The notes under the pieces are model-generated. The model worked only from the letters and a program-made list of their open reading frames with translations, searched no databases and had not been told where the DNA came from. This document shows, in pieces, positions 7,934 through 17,425 of a stretch of 64,000 nucleotides of DNA. This stretch comes from Marinobacterium marinum. Its GTDB lineage: Bacteria; Pseudomonadota; Gammaproteobacteria; Pseudomonadales; Balneatricaceae. Both the position numbers and the translations under genes were made by a program. The first letter of the stretch is position 1; each line of letters begins with the position of its first letter. The stretch is from positions 1 through 64,000 of the forward strand of contig NZ_JACEMT010000040.1 of assembly GCF_013868415.1 (NCBI RefSeq). Reading direction: 5' to 3'.

Positions 7934-8745
7934 TAGCTCTTCCGTCCAAATACCCGGCTCAGGAAGCCCTTTCGTTCCGCATTGAGAAAGCGGTGTTCGC
8001 GATCTTCGCCCAGGAAGCGGGCAATGGCGTCGTCATAAGCCTGGCCGGCATCGCTGTCGGCGTCCATAATCACCGGAACGCCCTGGTTGGATGCCTTGAG
8101 GACTGCTTCGGATTCGGGGATGACGCCAAGCAGAGGGATCGCGAGAATTTCTTTGACATCCTCTACCCCCAGCATTTCACCTGCTTCTACGCGTCCGGGG
8201 TTGTAGCGGGTCAGCAGCAGGTGCTCCTTGACGGTTTCGCCCTGCTCAGCCTTGCGCGATTTGCTTTGCAATACGCCGAGAATGCGGTCGGAGTCGCGTA
8301 CCGAGCTGACTTCAGGATTGGTAACGACGATGGCTGTGTCAGCGAAGTACAGTGCCAGTTGAGCACCTTTCTCGATACCGGCGGGCGAGTCGCAAACAAT
8401 GTAGTCAAAGCTTTCGGCCAGCTCGTTCAATACGGCTTCGACACCGTCAATGCTCAGGGCATCCTTGTCGCGTGTTTGTGAGGCGGGCAGGATGTAGAGG
8501 TTTTCGGTGCGCTTGTCGCGAATCAGGGCCTGGTTCAAGGTCGCTTCTTTGTTGATGACATTAACAAAGTCATAAACCACACGGCGTTCGCAGCCCATGA
8601 TCAGGTCCAGATTACGCAGGCCAACGTCGAAATCAATCAGGACGGTTTTGAACCCTTTCAGGGCCAGGCCTGTGCCGATTGCGGCGCTACTGGTTGTTTT
8701 GCCGACGCCCCCTTTACCGGAAGTGACAACGATTATTTCAGCCAT
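7933..8745 (-). CDS. minD: Septum site-determining ATPase MinD
   Basis: A membrane-associated ATPase of the ParA/MinD family that recruits MinC to the membrane and drives polar oscillation with MinE. The 270 residues contain the deviant Walker A (GKGGVGKTT, 10-18), DSPAG in switch II and a basic amphipathic C-terminal membrane-targeting helix (GFLSRVFGR). It sits between minC (34-bp gap) and minE (one-base overlap) in a standard minCDE operon. Confidence 0.98.
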   Translation of the reverse strand: MAEIIVVTSGKGGVGKTTSSAAIGTGLALKGFKTVLIDFDVGLRNLDLIMGCERRVVYDFVNVINKEATLNQALIRDKRTENLYILPASQTRDKDALSIDGVEAVLNELAESFDYIVCDSPAGIEKGAQLALYFADTAIVVTNPEVSSVRDSDRILGVLQSKSRKAEQGETVKEHLLLTRYNPGRVEAGEMLGVEDVKEILAIPLLGVIPESEAVLKASNQGVPVIMDADSDAGQAYDDAIARFLGEDREHRFLNAERKGFLSRVFGRKS

Positions 8746-8779
8746 GCATCTGTATCCATCAATCTGTAGAAGCGGTTAA

Positions 8780-9535
8780 TTAAAGTGAAACTGTATCCAG
8801 TCGCGAGCCGCGTAGCAATGCCTGTATGGGCTGTTGCCAGCATTCCGTATGTAAGTCTTCGCTGGTTTTGAAGTAGCCCGCGATGGAGATGAGTTCTGCT
8901 TCCATCGACTGGCAAAAAATACGGGCGTCAGTATTGCCGTTCACGCCAGCCATGGCGCGTCCGCGCAGGGGGGCATAGACGTGGATGTGTCCATCGGCCA
9001 TGATCTCTGCACCGGCACTGACCGGAGCCAGAATGATCAGGTCTGTGTCTCGAGCATAGATTTGTTGACCCGAACGCACAGGGGTCGTGACCACTTTGGC
9101 GGCAGGGGGCGGTGACACGGCGGGTGGTGCTTCGGCCTGTGCCTGTTTCGGAGTTTCGTCATCATTGCTGTGGGAGGCACGGCGCTGGTGGCTGAAATCG
9201 GCCAGCTGGAGCGCCGTGCAGAGTTCGGCCGAGCTATCGGGGTTGGTCTTGAGGCCAACGGGCACCAGCGAGAGTTCACGGCAGAGGCTGATCAGGGTTT
9301 TCAGTGTGGCAACATCGGGCGCCGTTTCCTGTTGCTGGCAGTTCAGAATCACGGGCATGTTGTTAAACAGCATGGGTACCTTGGCCGCATGAGCAGCCAG
9401 CTGCGGTTTCAGCAGTTCGGTATCGCTGGTGGTAAGAATCAATTCGTTGAGAGAGGCGCGGGCGCTTTTGAACTGAAAGCAGCGGGGTTCGGATTCCTGA
9501 TTCACAGCAGAGGCCATAGGGGTCATATTGCTCAC
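8780..9535 (-). CDS. minC: Septum site-determining inhibitor MinC
   Basis: MinC blocks FtsZ ring formation away from mid-cell. The 251-residue protein has the usual two domains: an N-terminal FtsZ-binding domain (about 15-115), a Pro/Ala-rich linker (about 128-150), and a C-terminal beta-helix domain containing VRSGQQIYA, then GAEIMADGHIHVYAPLRGRAMAG, which forms the dimer and binds MinD. First gene of the min operon; the promoter should lie in the 160-bp gap shared with the divergent glutaredoxin gene. Confidence 0.97.
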   Translation of the reverse strand: MSNMTPMASAVNQESEPRCFQFKSARASLNELILTTSDTELLKPQLAAHAAKVPMLFNNMPVILNCQQQETAPDVATLKTLISLCRELSLVPVGLKTNPDSSAELCTALQLADFSHQRRASHSNDDETPKQAQAEAPPAVSPPPAAKVVTTPVRSGQQIYARDTDLIILAPVSAGAEIMADGHIHVYAPLRGRAMAGVNGNTDARIFCQSMEAELISIAGYFKTSEDLHTECWQQPIQALLRGSRLDTVSL

Positions 9536-9695
9536 GGAGAAGTCCTTGTTGTTGAACTTCCTGAAAATGTTTTGGGGCTAACCTTATCATGGAACGATGG
9601 GAGGCCGACAGGCATCACTGGGAGCCGTTCGGTTTTTTGATCCCGGTCATTGTAGTACACTGCGCCATCTTTCTTGAACAGGAGCTGAAGTCACC

Positions 9696-10067
9696 ATGAA
9701 AGCTGTTCGCTGGGTGCTGGGTTTAATCGTGATGGGGTTGCATTATCTGACGTTGCCGCGTCGTGGCAAGCGTTCGCCGCAGGCGCAACAGCAGGTGGAA
9801 GAGGCGTTGACCGGTTACGCCCTGTATCAGCTGCCGACCTGTCCCTTTTGTGTCAAAGTGCGTCGGGCGATGCGCCGTTTGAATTTGCCGCTTGAAGTGC
9901 GTGATGTCAAAGCCGATGAGCGGCACCGCCAGGACCTGATCAATGGTGGCGGCAAGATGAAAGTGCCTTGCCTGCGTATTGATCACGCGGACGGGCACAG
10001 TGAGTGGATGTATGAATCCAGTGATATTGTGGCGTATTTGGAAGGGCGCTTCCCGGTTGATAAGTAA
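9696..10067 (+). CDS. Membrane-anchored glutaredoxin-like protein
   Basis: A 123-residue thioredoxin-fold protein. An N-terminal hydrophobic segment (about 5-20) probably anchors it. A glutaredoxin domain follows with the active site Cys49-Pro-Phe-Cys52, the cis-Pro loop (MKVPCL) and a C-terminal SSDIVAYLE helix. It should carry out dithiol exchange, perhaps with glutathione; the substrate is unknown. It is divergent from minC. Confidence 0.9.
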   Translation: MKAVRWVLGLIVMGLHYLTLPRRGKRSPQAQQQVEEALTGYALYQLPTCPFCVKVRRAMRRLNLPLEVRDVKADERHRQDLINGGGKMKVPCLRIDHADGHSEWMYESSDIVAYLEGRFPVDK

Positions 10068-10165
10068 CACCAATATACCAAATAGTTATTAATAATATAT
10101 TTTTATTACCATTAAAGTGGCTATAGTGTGTCAGTATCAAGCTGTACTGCACTGGAGCCACGACG

Positions 10166-11566
10166 ATGGATTACCTGCCGCTTTTTTTCGATCTTAAAAA
10201 ACGCTCTGTTCTGCTGGTGGGCGGTGGTGACGTGGCCTTGCGCAAGGCTCGTCTTCTGCAGCGTGCCGGTGCTCATATTACATTGGTTGCTCACTGTGTC
10301 CTGCCAGAGCTGCAGGAACTGCTGGCTCTGAACGAGGGGCAGGTCATTATTGGCGAGTACCACCCCAAGCTGCTGGACGACAAGGTACTGGTACTGGCTG
10401 CGACGGATGATGCGCAACTCCATGCCCGTATTCACTATGATGCGGTGGCACGGAATGTCCCGGTCAACGTGGTCGATAATCCTGAGCTGTGCACATTTGT
10501 CTTTCCGGCGATTGTTGATCGCTCCCCGATCATGATTGGCATCAGTTCCGGTGGGCAGTCGCCGGTACTGGCTCGCTTGTTGAGAGCCAAGCTGGAAACG
10601 CTGATTCCGTTTGGTTACAGCCGTTTGGGCCAGTTGGCCGGCCGCTTCCGTGACAAGGTAAAGGCGCGCTTCGGAACCCTGAGTGAGCGCCGAGTGTTTT
10701 GGGAGTCGGTGTTGCAGGGGCAGGTTGCCGAGCGGGTGCTGGCCGGGCGGGAAGGCGAGGCCGAGGCTCTGCTTGAACAGCAGTTGGAGGCCGGGGGTAC
10801 GTCGACCGGGGTGGGCGAGGTCTATCTGGTCGGGGCGGGTCCTGGCGACCCGGAGCTATTGACGTTCAAAGCGCTGCGTTTGATGCAGCAGGCTGATGTG
10901 GTGCTCTATGATCGTCTGGTGTCCGAGCAGGTGCTGGATTTGTGTCGACGGGATGCGGATTTGATCTATGTTGGCAAGCAGCGGGACCATCATGCAGTGC
11001 CTCAAGAGGGTATCAATCAGATGTTGATTGATCTGGCGCGCCAGGGGAAACGCGTGGTGCGTCTGAAAGGCGGTGATCCGTTTATTTTCGGCCGAGGGGG
11101 CGAGGAGTTGGCCGAGCTGAAGCAGGCCGGTATTCCGTTTCAGGTCGTGCCGGGGATTACGGCGGCAAGCGCCTGTTCGACCTATGCCGGTATTCCCCTG
11201 ACCCACCGGGACTATGCCCAGTCAGTTAAATTTGTGACCGGACAGCTGAAGAACCGGGCAACGGAACTCAATTATGCCGAGCTGATCCAGCCCAATCAGA
11301 CCATTGTGTTTTACATGGGGCTGCATACCCTGCATCTGCTGTGCAAGGGATTGATCATGCATGGCAAGCCGGCGGATACTCCGGCCGCGATCATCTCGCG
11401 AGGAACGGCTGCGGACCAGCAGGTGCTGGTGGGAACGCTGGCGACGCTGCCTGCTTTGCAAGAAAAGGCAGAGTTGCCGGCACCGGCCCTGATCGTGGTT
11501 GGCGAGGTGGTTGAGTTGCAGTCCAGGCTGTCCTGGTTTGGAGAGGCGCGCTCAGAGGGGGAGTGA
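10166..11566 (+). CDS. cysG: Siroheme synthase CysG (trifunctional)
   Basis: CysG converts uroporphyrinogen III to siroheme, the cofactor of assimilatory sulfite and nitrite reductases. The 466-residue protein joins an N-terminal dehydrogenase/ferrochelatase module (1-about 205; NAD-binding GGGDVALRKARLL near 17) with a C-terminal SAM-dependent uroporphyrinogen methyltransferase (about 216-460; VGAGPGDPELLT, GGDPFIFGRG, VVPGITAAS). It converges with nhaD across only 23 bp. Confidence 0.97.
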   Translation: MDYLPLFFDLKKRSVLLVGGGDVALRKARLLQRAGAHITLVAHCVLPELQELLALNEGQVIIGEYHPKLLDDKVLVLAATDDAQLHARIHYDAVARNVPVNVVDNPELCTFVFPAIVDRSPIMIGISSGGQSPVLARLLRAKLETLIPFGYSRLGQLAGRFRDKVKARFGTLSERRVFWESVLQGQVAERVLAGREGEAEALLEQQLEAGGTSTGVGEVYLVGAGPGDPELLTFKALRLMQQADVVLYDRLVSEQVLDLCRRDADLIYVGKQRDHHAVPQEGINQMLIDLARQGKRVVRLKGGDPFIFGRGGEELAELKQAGIPFQVVPGITAASACSTYAGIPLTHRDYAQSVKFVTGQLKNRATELNYAELIQPNQTIVFYMGLHTLHLLCKGLIMHGKPADTPAAIISRGTAADQQVLVGTLATLPALQEKAELPAPALIVVGEVVELQSRLSWFGEARSEGE

Positions 11567-11589
11567 GACCCCGTGAGCGCGGGCATGGG

Positions 11590-12831
11590 TCAGTGCAGGG
11601 TATGGCCGACCAGATAGCTGCCGGCAAAGCCGACGCTGTAGGCGATCAGAATGATGCCGGAATAGCGCATGAAGCTGATAAAGGTAATGGCTTCTACCTT
11701 GCTCATGGCAACAATACCGGCCGCCGAGCCGATCACCAGCAGAGAGCCGCCTACGCCAACGGCATAGGTCAGCGTCAGCCAGCTGGCTGCATCCATGCCA
11801 ATATCGGATTTCAGCAGTGCGGCCGTCAAGGGTACGTTATCGACCAGCGATGACAGCAGTCCCATCACGAAGTTGGCTCCGGTCGTGGGCAGCACTTCAT
11901 AGATGTGTACCAGCGAGTCCAGTACACCGATCTCTTTCAGCATGCCGACCAGCAGCAGGATTCCCAGGAAGAACAGCAGAGTGTCGAACTCGATGACGCG
12001 GATGTAATCGAGCAGGTTCTCACGCTTATCATCCTTGTAGCAGATGCGCCCCACCAGGAACATGATCGACAGGCCGAACAGGAAGGTGAGCAGGGGAGGA
12101 ATGGACGCGATCACGTTGAGGACGATGGTGGAAATGATGGTCAGCAAAAAAATCAGCGCGATCATCATGCCAACCTTGTCATCCCGGCGCGGGCTGGGGC
12201 TGATCGTGACCTCGCCCTTGAGGCTCAGCGACAGCATGCCGGCCAGCAGCATGACACTGGCCAGAGCGGGAAGGCTGAGCCAGAGCAGATCATCGATGGC
12301 CACTTTGTCCTGCATGAAGATCATCAATGTCGTGACATCGCCTGTAATCAGGGCGACACCGCCCGAGTTGACGGCAAAGACAACCAGTACGGCAAAGCGT
12401 ACCGTCTTCTTGGCATCCAGTTTCAGTGACAGGACCAGCGCGATCGAGATCAGTGTGGCAGTGATATTGTCGGACAGAGACGAAAAGAAGAAGGCAAAGC
12501 CCGCGACCAGGAACATGAGTTTGCGTTCGCTGAGCTGCTTGGGCAGTACTTTGTAAATCAGTGTCTCGATCAGGCCCTGGTGGTTCAGGAAGGCCACAAA
12601 TGTCATGGCCGCCATGAGGAAGAGCCAGAGGCTGGCGATTTCGAGGATATTTTCGTCCAGCTTTTCCTGAATCCAGTGGCTGTCGGTGCCGGCAGGCGGA
12701 AAGAGAAAAAGCAGTAACCAGGCAAGAGTGCCGAGGAATAGAGTTGTTTTCGCCTTATTGATGTGAATCACATCTTCCAGCACGATCATCAGGAAGGCGA
12801 GTCCTGCGAGCGCGAGTAATAGCGTTTGCAT
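11590..12831 (-). CDS. nhaD: Na+/H+ antiporter NhaD
   Basis: An inner-membrane exchanger that expels Na+ (or Li+) in return for protons; common in marine and alkaliphilic bacteria. The 413 residues form about 11-12 helices. Family marks include the start LALAGLAFLMIVLEDVIHINK, SSLSDNITATL near 118 and SSLVDNVPLTAAL near 320 (the paired Asp-Asn segments of the ion site). No signal peptide. Its neighbours are convergent cysG and a divergent GIY-YIG gene. Confidence 0.92.
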   Translation of the reverse strand: MQTLLLALAGLAFLMIVLEDVIHINKAKTTLFLGTLAWLLLFLFPPAGTDSHWIQEKLDENILEIASLWLFLMAAMTFVAFLNHQGLIETLIYKVLPKQLSERKLMFLVAGFAFFFSSLSDNITATLISIALVLSLKLDAKKTVRFAVLVVFAVNSGGVALITGDVTTLMIFMQDKVAIDDLLWLSLPALASVMLLAGMLSLSLKGEVTISPSPRRDDKVGMMIALIFLLTIISTIVLNVIASIPPLLTFLFGLSIMFLVGRICYKDDKRENLLDYIRVIEFDTLLFFLGILLLVGMLKEIGVLDSLVHIYEVLPTTGANFVMGLLSSLVDNVPLTAALLKSDIGMDAASWLTLTYAVGVGGSLLVIGSAAGIVAMSKVEAITFISFMRYSGIILIAYSVGFAGSYLVGHTLH

Positions 12832-12926
12832 CGGTTTAACCGAGCCCTCAGAATTGTTTGAAAGCGAAATATTACGCCTCTGTTGCCGACAGGGACAGAG
12901 GCCGCGGGAAAGTTGGTACCAAAAGA

Positions 12927-13235
12927 GTGGAAAAGTACTGGTTTGTCTACATGCTCAGATGTGCGGACGGCAGTCTATACACGGGTGTCACTACGGATGC
13001 TCGGCGTCGGGTGGCCGAGCATAATGGTGAAAGCGGAGGCAAAGGGGCGCGCTATACCCGTGCCCGGCGGCCGGTCAGGCTGGTGTGGCAGGAGGGCGGG
13101 CACGATCGCCGCTCGGCTTTGCAGCGGGAGTATGCGTTGAAGCAGTTGCGCAAAATGGAGAAAGAGCAGCTGGTGGCGTGCTATGCGGTGCTGCCGGAAA
13201 GTGCCCCTCCCGAGGAGAGGGGCGGGCGGCGCTAG
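12927..13235 (+). CDS. GIY-YIG nuclease-superfamily protein (UPF0213/YhbQ type)
   Basis: A small protein of about 102 residues with a single GIY-YIG domain: [18 protein letters not shown] at the start (Tyr and the GIY-YIG variant YML/YTG), Arg and His in RRVAEHN, and GARYT. The frame is open back to a TTG at 12858. The GTG at 12927 was chosen because the domain begins right after it, but the start is not certain. Members are thought to act on structured DNA; the cellular role is unclear. Its stop codon overlaps that of convergent purT by 4 bp. Confidence 0.85.
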   Translation: MEKYWFVYMLRCADGSLYTGVTTDARRRVAEHNGESGGKGARYTRARRPVRLVWQEGGHDRRSALQREYALKQLRKMEKEQLVACYAVLPESAPPEERGGRR

Positions 13236-14413
13236 AATTCCACGCGAACGGTATTGGCGCACTGACGTGCCTTGTCGCGGGCCTTCTCGACATCTTCATC
13301 ACGTGCCAGAGCGACGCCCATGCGGCGACGGCCTCGGATTTCCGGCTTGCCGAACAGACGCAGGTCCGTATCGGGGGCGGCCAGTGCCGCCTGCAGGTGG
13401 GCAAAGCTGGCCTGATTGGATTCGCCGGTTGGCAGGATAACGGCCGATGCCGAAGGGCCGTGCTGGCGAATCAGCGGAATGGGCAGATTCAGAATGGCGC
13501 GGGCGTGCAGGGCAAACTCTGACAGGTCCTGAGAAATCAGCGTGACCATGCCGGTGTCGTGAGGACGTGGTGATACCTCACTGAAAATGACCTCATCACC
13601 ACGAATGAACAGCTCGACGCCAAAGATGCCACGGCCGCCCAAGGCGCCAGTGACGCTTGTCGCCATCTCTTCGGCGGCCTGGCGTGCGGCCGGTGTCATC
13701 GCCTGCGGCTGCCAGGATTCGCGATAGTCGCCATCAACCTGGATGTGGCCGATCGGTTCGCAGAAGCTGGTGCCGCCGATATGACGTACGGTCAGCAGAG
13801 TAATTTCGTAATCGAACTCGACAAAGCCTTCGATAATGACGCGACCGCCGCCGGCGCGACCGCCCTCCTGCGCATATTCCCAGGCAGCGTCGATCTGGTC
13901 AGGCTGTTTGATGGTGCTTTGGCCCTTGCCGGATGAACTCATGATCGGTTTGACAACGCAGGGCAGACCGATATCGGCAACGGCCTGTTTGAACTCGTCC
14001 TGAGTGCCGGCAAAGCGGTAGGGCGAGGTTTTCAGTCCCAGTTCTTCAGCGGCAAGGCGGCGAATGCCTTCTCGGTTCATGGTGAGCTGGGTGGCGCGAG
14101 CGGTCGGAATGACGACAAAGCCTTCATCTTCCAGTTCGGCCAGCGTGTCAGTGGCGATCGCTTCGATTTCGGGAACGATGTAATGTGGCTGCTCCTGCTT
14201 GATAACGGCACGCAAGGCGTCGCCATCCAGCATGGAAATAACATGGGAACGGTGAGCAACCTGCATGGCAGGCGAGTTGGCGTAACGGTCGACAACGATA
14301 ACTTCAACGCCCAGGCGCTGGAGTTCGATTACAACTTCTTTACCCAGCTCTCCGCCACCACACATGAGTACGCGGGTTGCGCTGGAGGAAAGGGGGGTGC
14401 CCAGTGTTGTCAT
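13232..14413 (-). CDS. purT: Formate-dependent phosphoribosylglycinamide formyltransferase PurT
   Basis: PurT makes formyl-GAR from GAR, formate and ATP in purine synthesis, the folate-independent alternative to PurN. The 393 residues show the ATP-grasp layout: an N-terminal Rossmann-like part ([13 protein letters not shown]), a central ATP-binding part ([15 protein letters not shown]), and [28 protein letters not shown], the metal and substrate loop. The length matches E. coli PurT (392). Confidence 0.97.
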   Translation of the reverse strand: MTTLGTPLSSSATRVLMCGGGELGKEVVIELQRLGVEVIVVDRYANSPAMQVAHRSHVISMLDGDALRAVIKQEQPHYIVPEIEAIATDTLAELEDEGFVVIPTARATQLTMNREGIRRLAAEELGLKTSPYRFAGTQDEFKQAVADIGLPCVVKPIMSSSGKGQSTIKQPDQIDAAWEYAQEGGRAGGGRVIIEGFVEFDYEITLLTVRHIGGTSFCEPIGHIQVDGDYRESWQPQAMTPAARQAAEEMATSVTGALGGRGIFGVELFIRGDEVIFSEVSPRPHDTGMVTLISQDLSEFALHARAILNLPIPLIRQHGPSASAVILPTGESNQASFAHLQAALAAPDTDLRLFGKPEIRGRRRMGVALARDEDVEKARDKARQCANTVRVEF

Positions 14414-14487
14414 GGCCTGTCAGCTCCAAATTGAAAATGTTTCAGGCATTATAGGGCCGAGCGGGCGGTAAAGGCTATCGGACTGAC

Positions 14488-14590
14488 TATACTGGAGGAA
14501 TCGTTGCTTCTTCGCTCCATGCCGCCAGGCATGGTTTTCAGAGGGGCTTCCGGCCCGGTCAGGCCGCCTCCGAGAGGGGCGGCCTTTTTT
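14488..14590 (+). ncRNA. Candidate small RNA between purT and deaD
   Basis: The 212-bp gap between two minus-strand genes holds plus-strand transcription signals with no gene to serve. TATACT at 14488-14493 could be a -10 box (no good -35). A perfect hairpin CCATGCC-GCCA-GGCATGG lies at 14517-14534, and a strong intrinsic terminator follows at 14562-14590. The transcript would be about 90 nt, starting near 14500. No open frame of use lies in it. It matches no RNA family that I know. Confidence 0.4.
14562..14590 (+). terminator. Plus-strand intrinsic terminator
   Basis: Stem GGCCGCC (14562-14568) / GGCGGCC (14578-14584) followed directly by TTTTTT (14585-14590). The T-run is on the plus strand only, while both flanking genes are on the minus strand, so it should end a separate plus-strand transcript. 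A second hairpin (CGAAACCC/GGGTTTCG, 14591-14610) follows and might serve deaD on the other strand. Confidence 0.7.
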
Positions 14591-14625
14591 CGAAACCCTG
14601 GCGGGTTTCGAGGGCGGGTATCCGA

Positions 14626-16353
14626 TCAGTCGCGGTTGAAGCGACGTGCGGGTGGCTTGCCACGCGGACGGCGCGGAGCGCTGCCGTTGTCCTGCCAGGG
14701 GCGGATATCCAGACGCTGGCCGCAGACGCGAGCGCGTTTCAGGGTTTGCAACTGGTTGGCTTCCAGGCCAGCGGGCAAGTCGATGCAGCTGAACTCGTCG
14801 GCAATGTTGATACGTCCGATCAGGCGGCTTTCGATACCGGCTTCGTTGGCAATGGCTCCCACGATGTTGCCCGGCTTGACGCCATGCAGGTGTCCCACAC
14901 CAATCCAGTAGCGTTCCATGCCGACAGCAACGGGCTCGTTGCGCTGGTTGCGGCGCGGGCGTTCGCCGCGTTCGCCGCGCTCTTGGCGCTCACGCGGAGC
15001 CGGGCGGGTGTTGGGGTCCGGTTCGTTCTCGTTCATCCACAGCGGTTTGTCGCTGTGCATCAGTGCGATGGTGGCGGCGATCAGCTGCTCGTTGCTCAGT
15101 TCTGAATTGGCCTGCAGCTTTTCGATCAGCGGCATGTACTCGTCCAGATTGGCTTTTTCGGCAGCGGCCAGGATTTGGGCCTGCAGGCGTTCGGCGCGAA
15201 GGGTGTTGATTTCCTTGGCGGTCGGCAGTTTCAGGGTTTCCAGCGGCTGGCGCGTGGTGCGCTCGAGCTGTTTGAGCAGACGCTGTTCACGCGGCGCAAC
15301 AAACAGGATGGCATCGCCATTACGACCGGCACGGCCTGTACGGCCGATACGGTGGATATAGGATTCGTTGTCGTACGGAATGTCGTAGTTGATGACGTGG
15401 CTGATACGTTCCACGTCCAGTCCGCGTGCAACCACATCGGTTGCGATTACGACATCCAGTTCGCCTTTCTTCAGCTTGCTGACAATACGCTCGCGCTGGA
15501 CCTGCGCAATGTCGCCGTGCAGGGCTGCGGCAGGGAAACCGGCGCGGGTCAGTTCGTCGGCCAGACTCTCGGTAGAAGTCTTGGTGCGTACGAATACCAG
15601 AGCGGCTTCATGTTCGCGCAATTCGAGAATGCGGGTCAGGGCTTGAGTTTTACTCATTCCACGTACAACCCATACGCGCTGGCGGATGGTACTGGCCGTC
15701 GCGGTTTGTGCCTGAATTTTGATAACAGCCGGGCTTTGCAGGTAGTTATCGGCAATGTGGCGTATCGCCTGGGGCATGGTTGCGGAGAAAAGCGCAATCT
15801 GACGCTGTGAAGGCGTGTGTTGCAGTACCCATTCTACATCGTCGATAAAGCCCATGCGCAGCATTTCGTCGGCTTCGTCCAGCACCAGGGCCTGGAGGCG
15901 ATCCAGCTGCAGGGTGCCGCGGCGGATGTGGTCCATGACGCGGCCCGGAGTGCCGATGATAACTTGAGCACCACGGCGCAGGCCGCGAATCTGGCTGTCA
16001 TAGCCCTGGCCGCCGTAGATGGAGAGGGTGCGCAGGCCCGGCAGGTGCTTGGAATACTTTTCGCAAGCGGTCGCGACCTGGAGTGCCAGTTCACGTGTCG
16101 GCGCTAGGATCAGCAGCTGCGGGTGAGTCGCCGTGGTGTCGATACGCTGCAGCAAGGGCAACGCGAAGGCTGCCGTTTTGCCGGTACCGGTTTGAGCCAT
16201 GCCAAGCAGATCCTGCCCCTCGAGCAGTGGCGGAATACTCCGGGCCTGAATCGGCGAGGGAGTCTCGTAGCCAACGTCGGTCAGTGCGTTAAGAATAGGG
16301 GCGGACAGTCCCAAATCGCCAAAGTTGGCGGGGCTGGTATCAGTGTTGGACAT
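14626..16353 (-). CDS. deaD: DEAD-box RNA helicase DeaD/CsdA type
   Basis: An ATP-dependent RNA helicase that unwinds RNA duplexes in ribosome assembly and cold-adapted mRNA turnover. In 575 residues it has the Q motif (FGDLGLSAPILNALTDVGY), motif I (AQTGTGKTAAF), DEAD in VLDEADEML, SAT, and HRIGRTGRAGR near 340. A charged RGE-rich linker then leads to a DbpA-type RNA-binding domain (RYWIGVGHLHGVKPGNIVG) and a basic tail. A consensus promoter and an 80-nt leader precede it. Confidence 0.93.
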   Translation of the reverse strand: MSNTDTSPANFGDLGLSAPILNALTDVGYETPSPIQARSIPPLLEGQDLLGMAQTGTGKTAAFALPLLQRIDTTATHPQLLILAPTRELALQVATACEKYSKHLPGLRTLSIYGGQGYDSQIRGLRRGAQVIIGTPGRVMDHIRRGTLQLDRLQALVLDEADEMLRMGFIDDVEWVLQHTPSQRQIALFSATMPQAIRHIADNYLQSPAVIKIQAQTATASTIRQRVWVVRGMSKTQALTRILELREHEAALVFVRTKTSTESLADELTRAGFPAAALHGDIAQVQRERIVSKLKKGELDVVIATDVVARGLDVERISHVINYDIPYDNESYIHRIGRTGRAGRNGDAILFVAPREQRLLKQLERTTRQPLETLKLPTAKEINTLRAERLQAQILAAAEKANLDEYMPLIEKLQANSELSNEQLIAATIALMHSDKPLWMNENEPDPNTRPAPRERQERGERGERPRRNQRNEPVAVGMERYWIGVGHLHGVKPGNIVGAIANEAGIESRLIGRINIADEFSCIDLPAGLEANQLQTLKRARVCGQRLDIRPWQDNGSAPRRPRGKPPARRFNRD

Positions 16354-16441
16354 GCTGTGAGCTATACCTGGGTCTTAAGAGGAGGAGAAAGGCTGCAGGC
16401 ACTTTGATCAGGAGCAACACTTTCTAAAAAATAAGGTGGCA

Positions 16442-16470
16442 ATTATACGCGCCTTGGCTGCCGGCGTCCA
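16442..16470 (-). promoter_or_regulatory. Sigma-70 promoter of deaD
   Basis: On the minus strand, -35 TGGACG (16465-16470) and a perfect -10 TATAAT (16442-16447) are spaced by exactly 17 bp. The start of transcription would be near 16435, giving a leader of about 80 nt before deaD. A 9-bp inverted repeat (CGCCTTGGC/GCCAAGGCG) overlaps the spacer and the end of the gene upstream; it may be its terminator or an operator. Confidence 0.75.
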
Positions 16471-16493
16471 CCGAAAGCGCCAAGGCGAGTGTT

Positions 16494-17288
16494 TCATTGC
16501 GTTTGGAGATGGGTGAAATGGTTATAGATGTCGATCAGTTCGTCCTCGCTGAAACGCACAATGACCAGCTGTTGCCCCGGATGGATGACATTGGGGTCCT
16601 GGCCCAGAAGTCCCTGTCGGTAGTTGAATACCCAAGTCTCTTCTACCTTGCGCTTGAGCAGGTGTCCGAGCCAGGAACTGCGCTGATCGTTCAGGGGTTC
16701 GTCAGCATCTTCGGGGATATGGGTGCTCAACAGGCGGTCACGGTTTTCGATACGGATGCCGCGCGTGAAGGTTTCCATTAACCCCCGGTGGATAATACCC
16801 CACAACCCTTGCTGGTCGGATGGCTGTACGGCGTGAACATAGAAGATTTCATCGGAGGCTTGCTCCGGGCTGCTGAGCAATTCCTGCAGGCGTAGCCTGT
16901 CGTGTGTGGATATTGGCGTGGCTGAAGGCCCTTCTGACAGGGTGTTGCTGTTGGTGCTGCCGGGGAGGTTGGCGGCAAAACTGGTGGCGACGTCGGCTTC
17001 GGTTGTGCTCAGCGTGGTGGTGGCGGCTGTTTGCGGTTGTTCCTGAGGCAGCTGTAGCAGTTGGTTGCCGGTGACAAAGTGGTCTGCGGTGGCAATGTCC
17101 AGGGTGTCTTCGGATGCCTGTTGCGTCAGGCTTTTGATATGCTGACGCGCTTGTTGGCGCGTGCTGTCGGAAACCGGGGGCGTGGTCTGGTTTGGCGTGG
17201 CGGGTGAAATGGGCTGCCCGGAGTCGATAAACTGGTAGATGGCAAGGGCGGCGACAACCAGAGTGAGGAGTATGACCAGTCGTTGCAT
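16494..17288 (-). CDS. Anchored periplasmic protein with LysM-like C-terminus, unknown role
   Basis: A 264-residue protein. The N-terminal hydrophobic helix (about 4-19, VILLTLVVAALAIYQF) with no cleavage site suggests a membrane anchor. A low-complexity Thr/Pro/Gln/Ser-rich stretch (about 25-130) follows. The C-terminal half (DEIFYVHAVQPSDQQGLWGIIHRGL, then NVIHPGQQLVIVRF) has the feel of a LysM domain, with a long charged insert. Cell-wall binding is an inference. The stretch just after it carries the deaD promoter. Confidence 0.6.
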   Translation of the reverse strand: MQRLVILLTLVVAALAIYQFIDSGQPISPATPNQTTPPVSDSTRQQARQHIKSLTQQASEDTLDIATADHFVTGNQLLQLPQEQPQTAATTTLSTTEADVATSFAANLPGSTNSNTLSEGPSATPISTHDRLRLQELLSSPEQASDEIFYVHAVQPSDQQGLWGIIHRGLMETFTRGIRIENRDRLLSTHIPEDADEPLNDQRSSWLGHLLKRKVEETWVFNYRQGLLGQDPNVIHPGQQLVIVRFSEDELIDIYNHFTHLQTQ

Positions 17289-17425
17289 AGGGGCTTTCCT
17301 GCATCGTGAGTGATTAAAGACACCATAGATGAGAACTCTGTCGTCGAAAAGCGTTCAATTGAATCAGGCCGCCTGTCAGAATGAAGGCGGAAGGTATGTG
17401 CCCGTGATGTGTATGGGGGAGAGCG

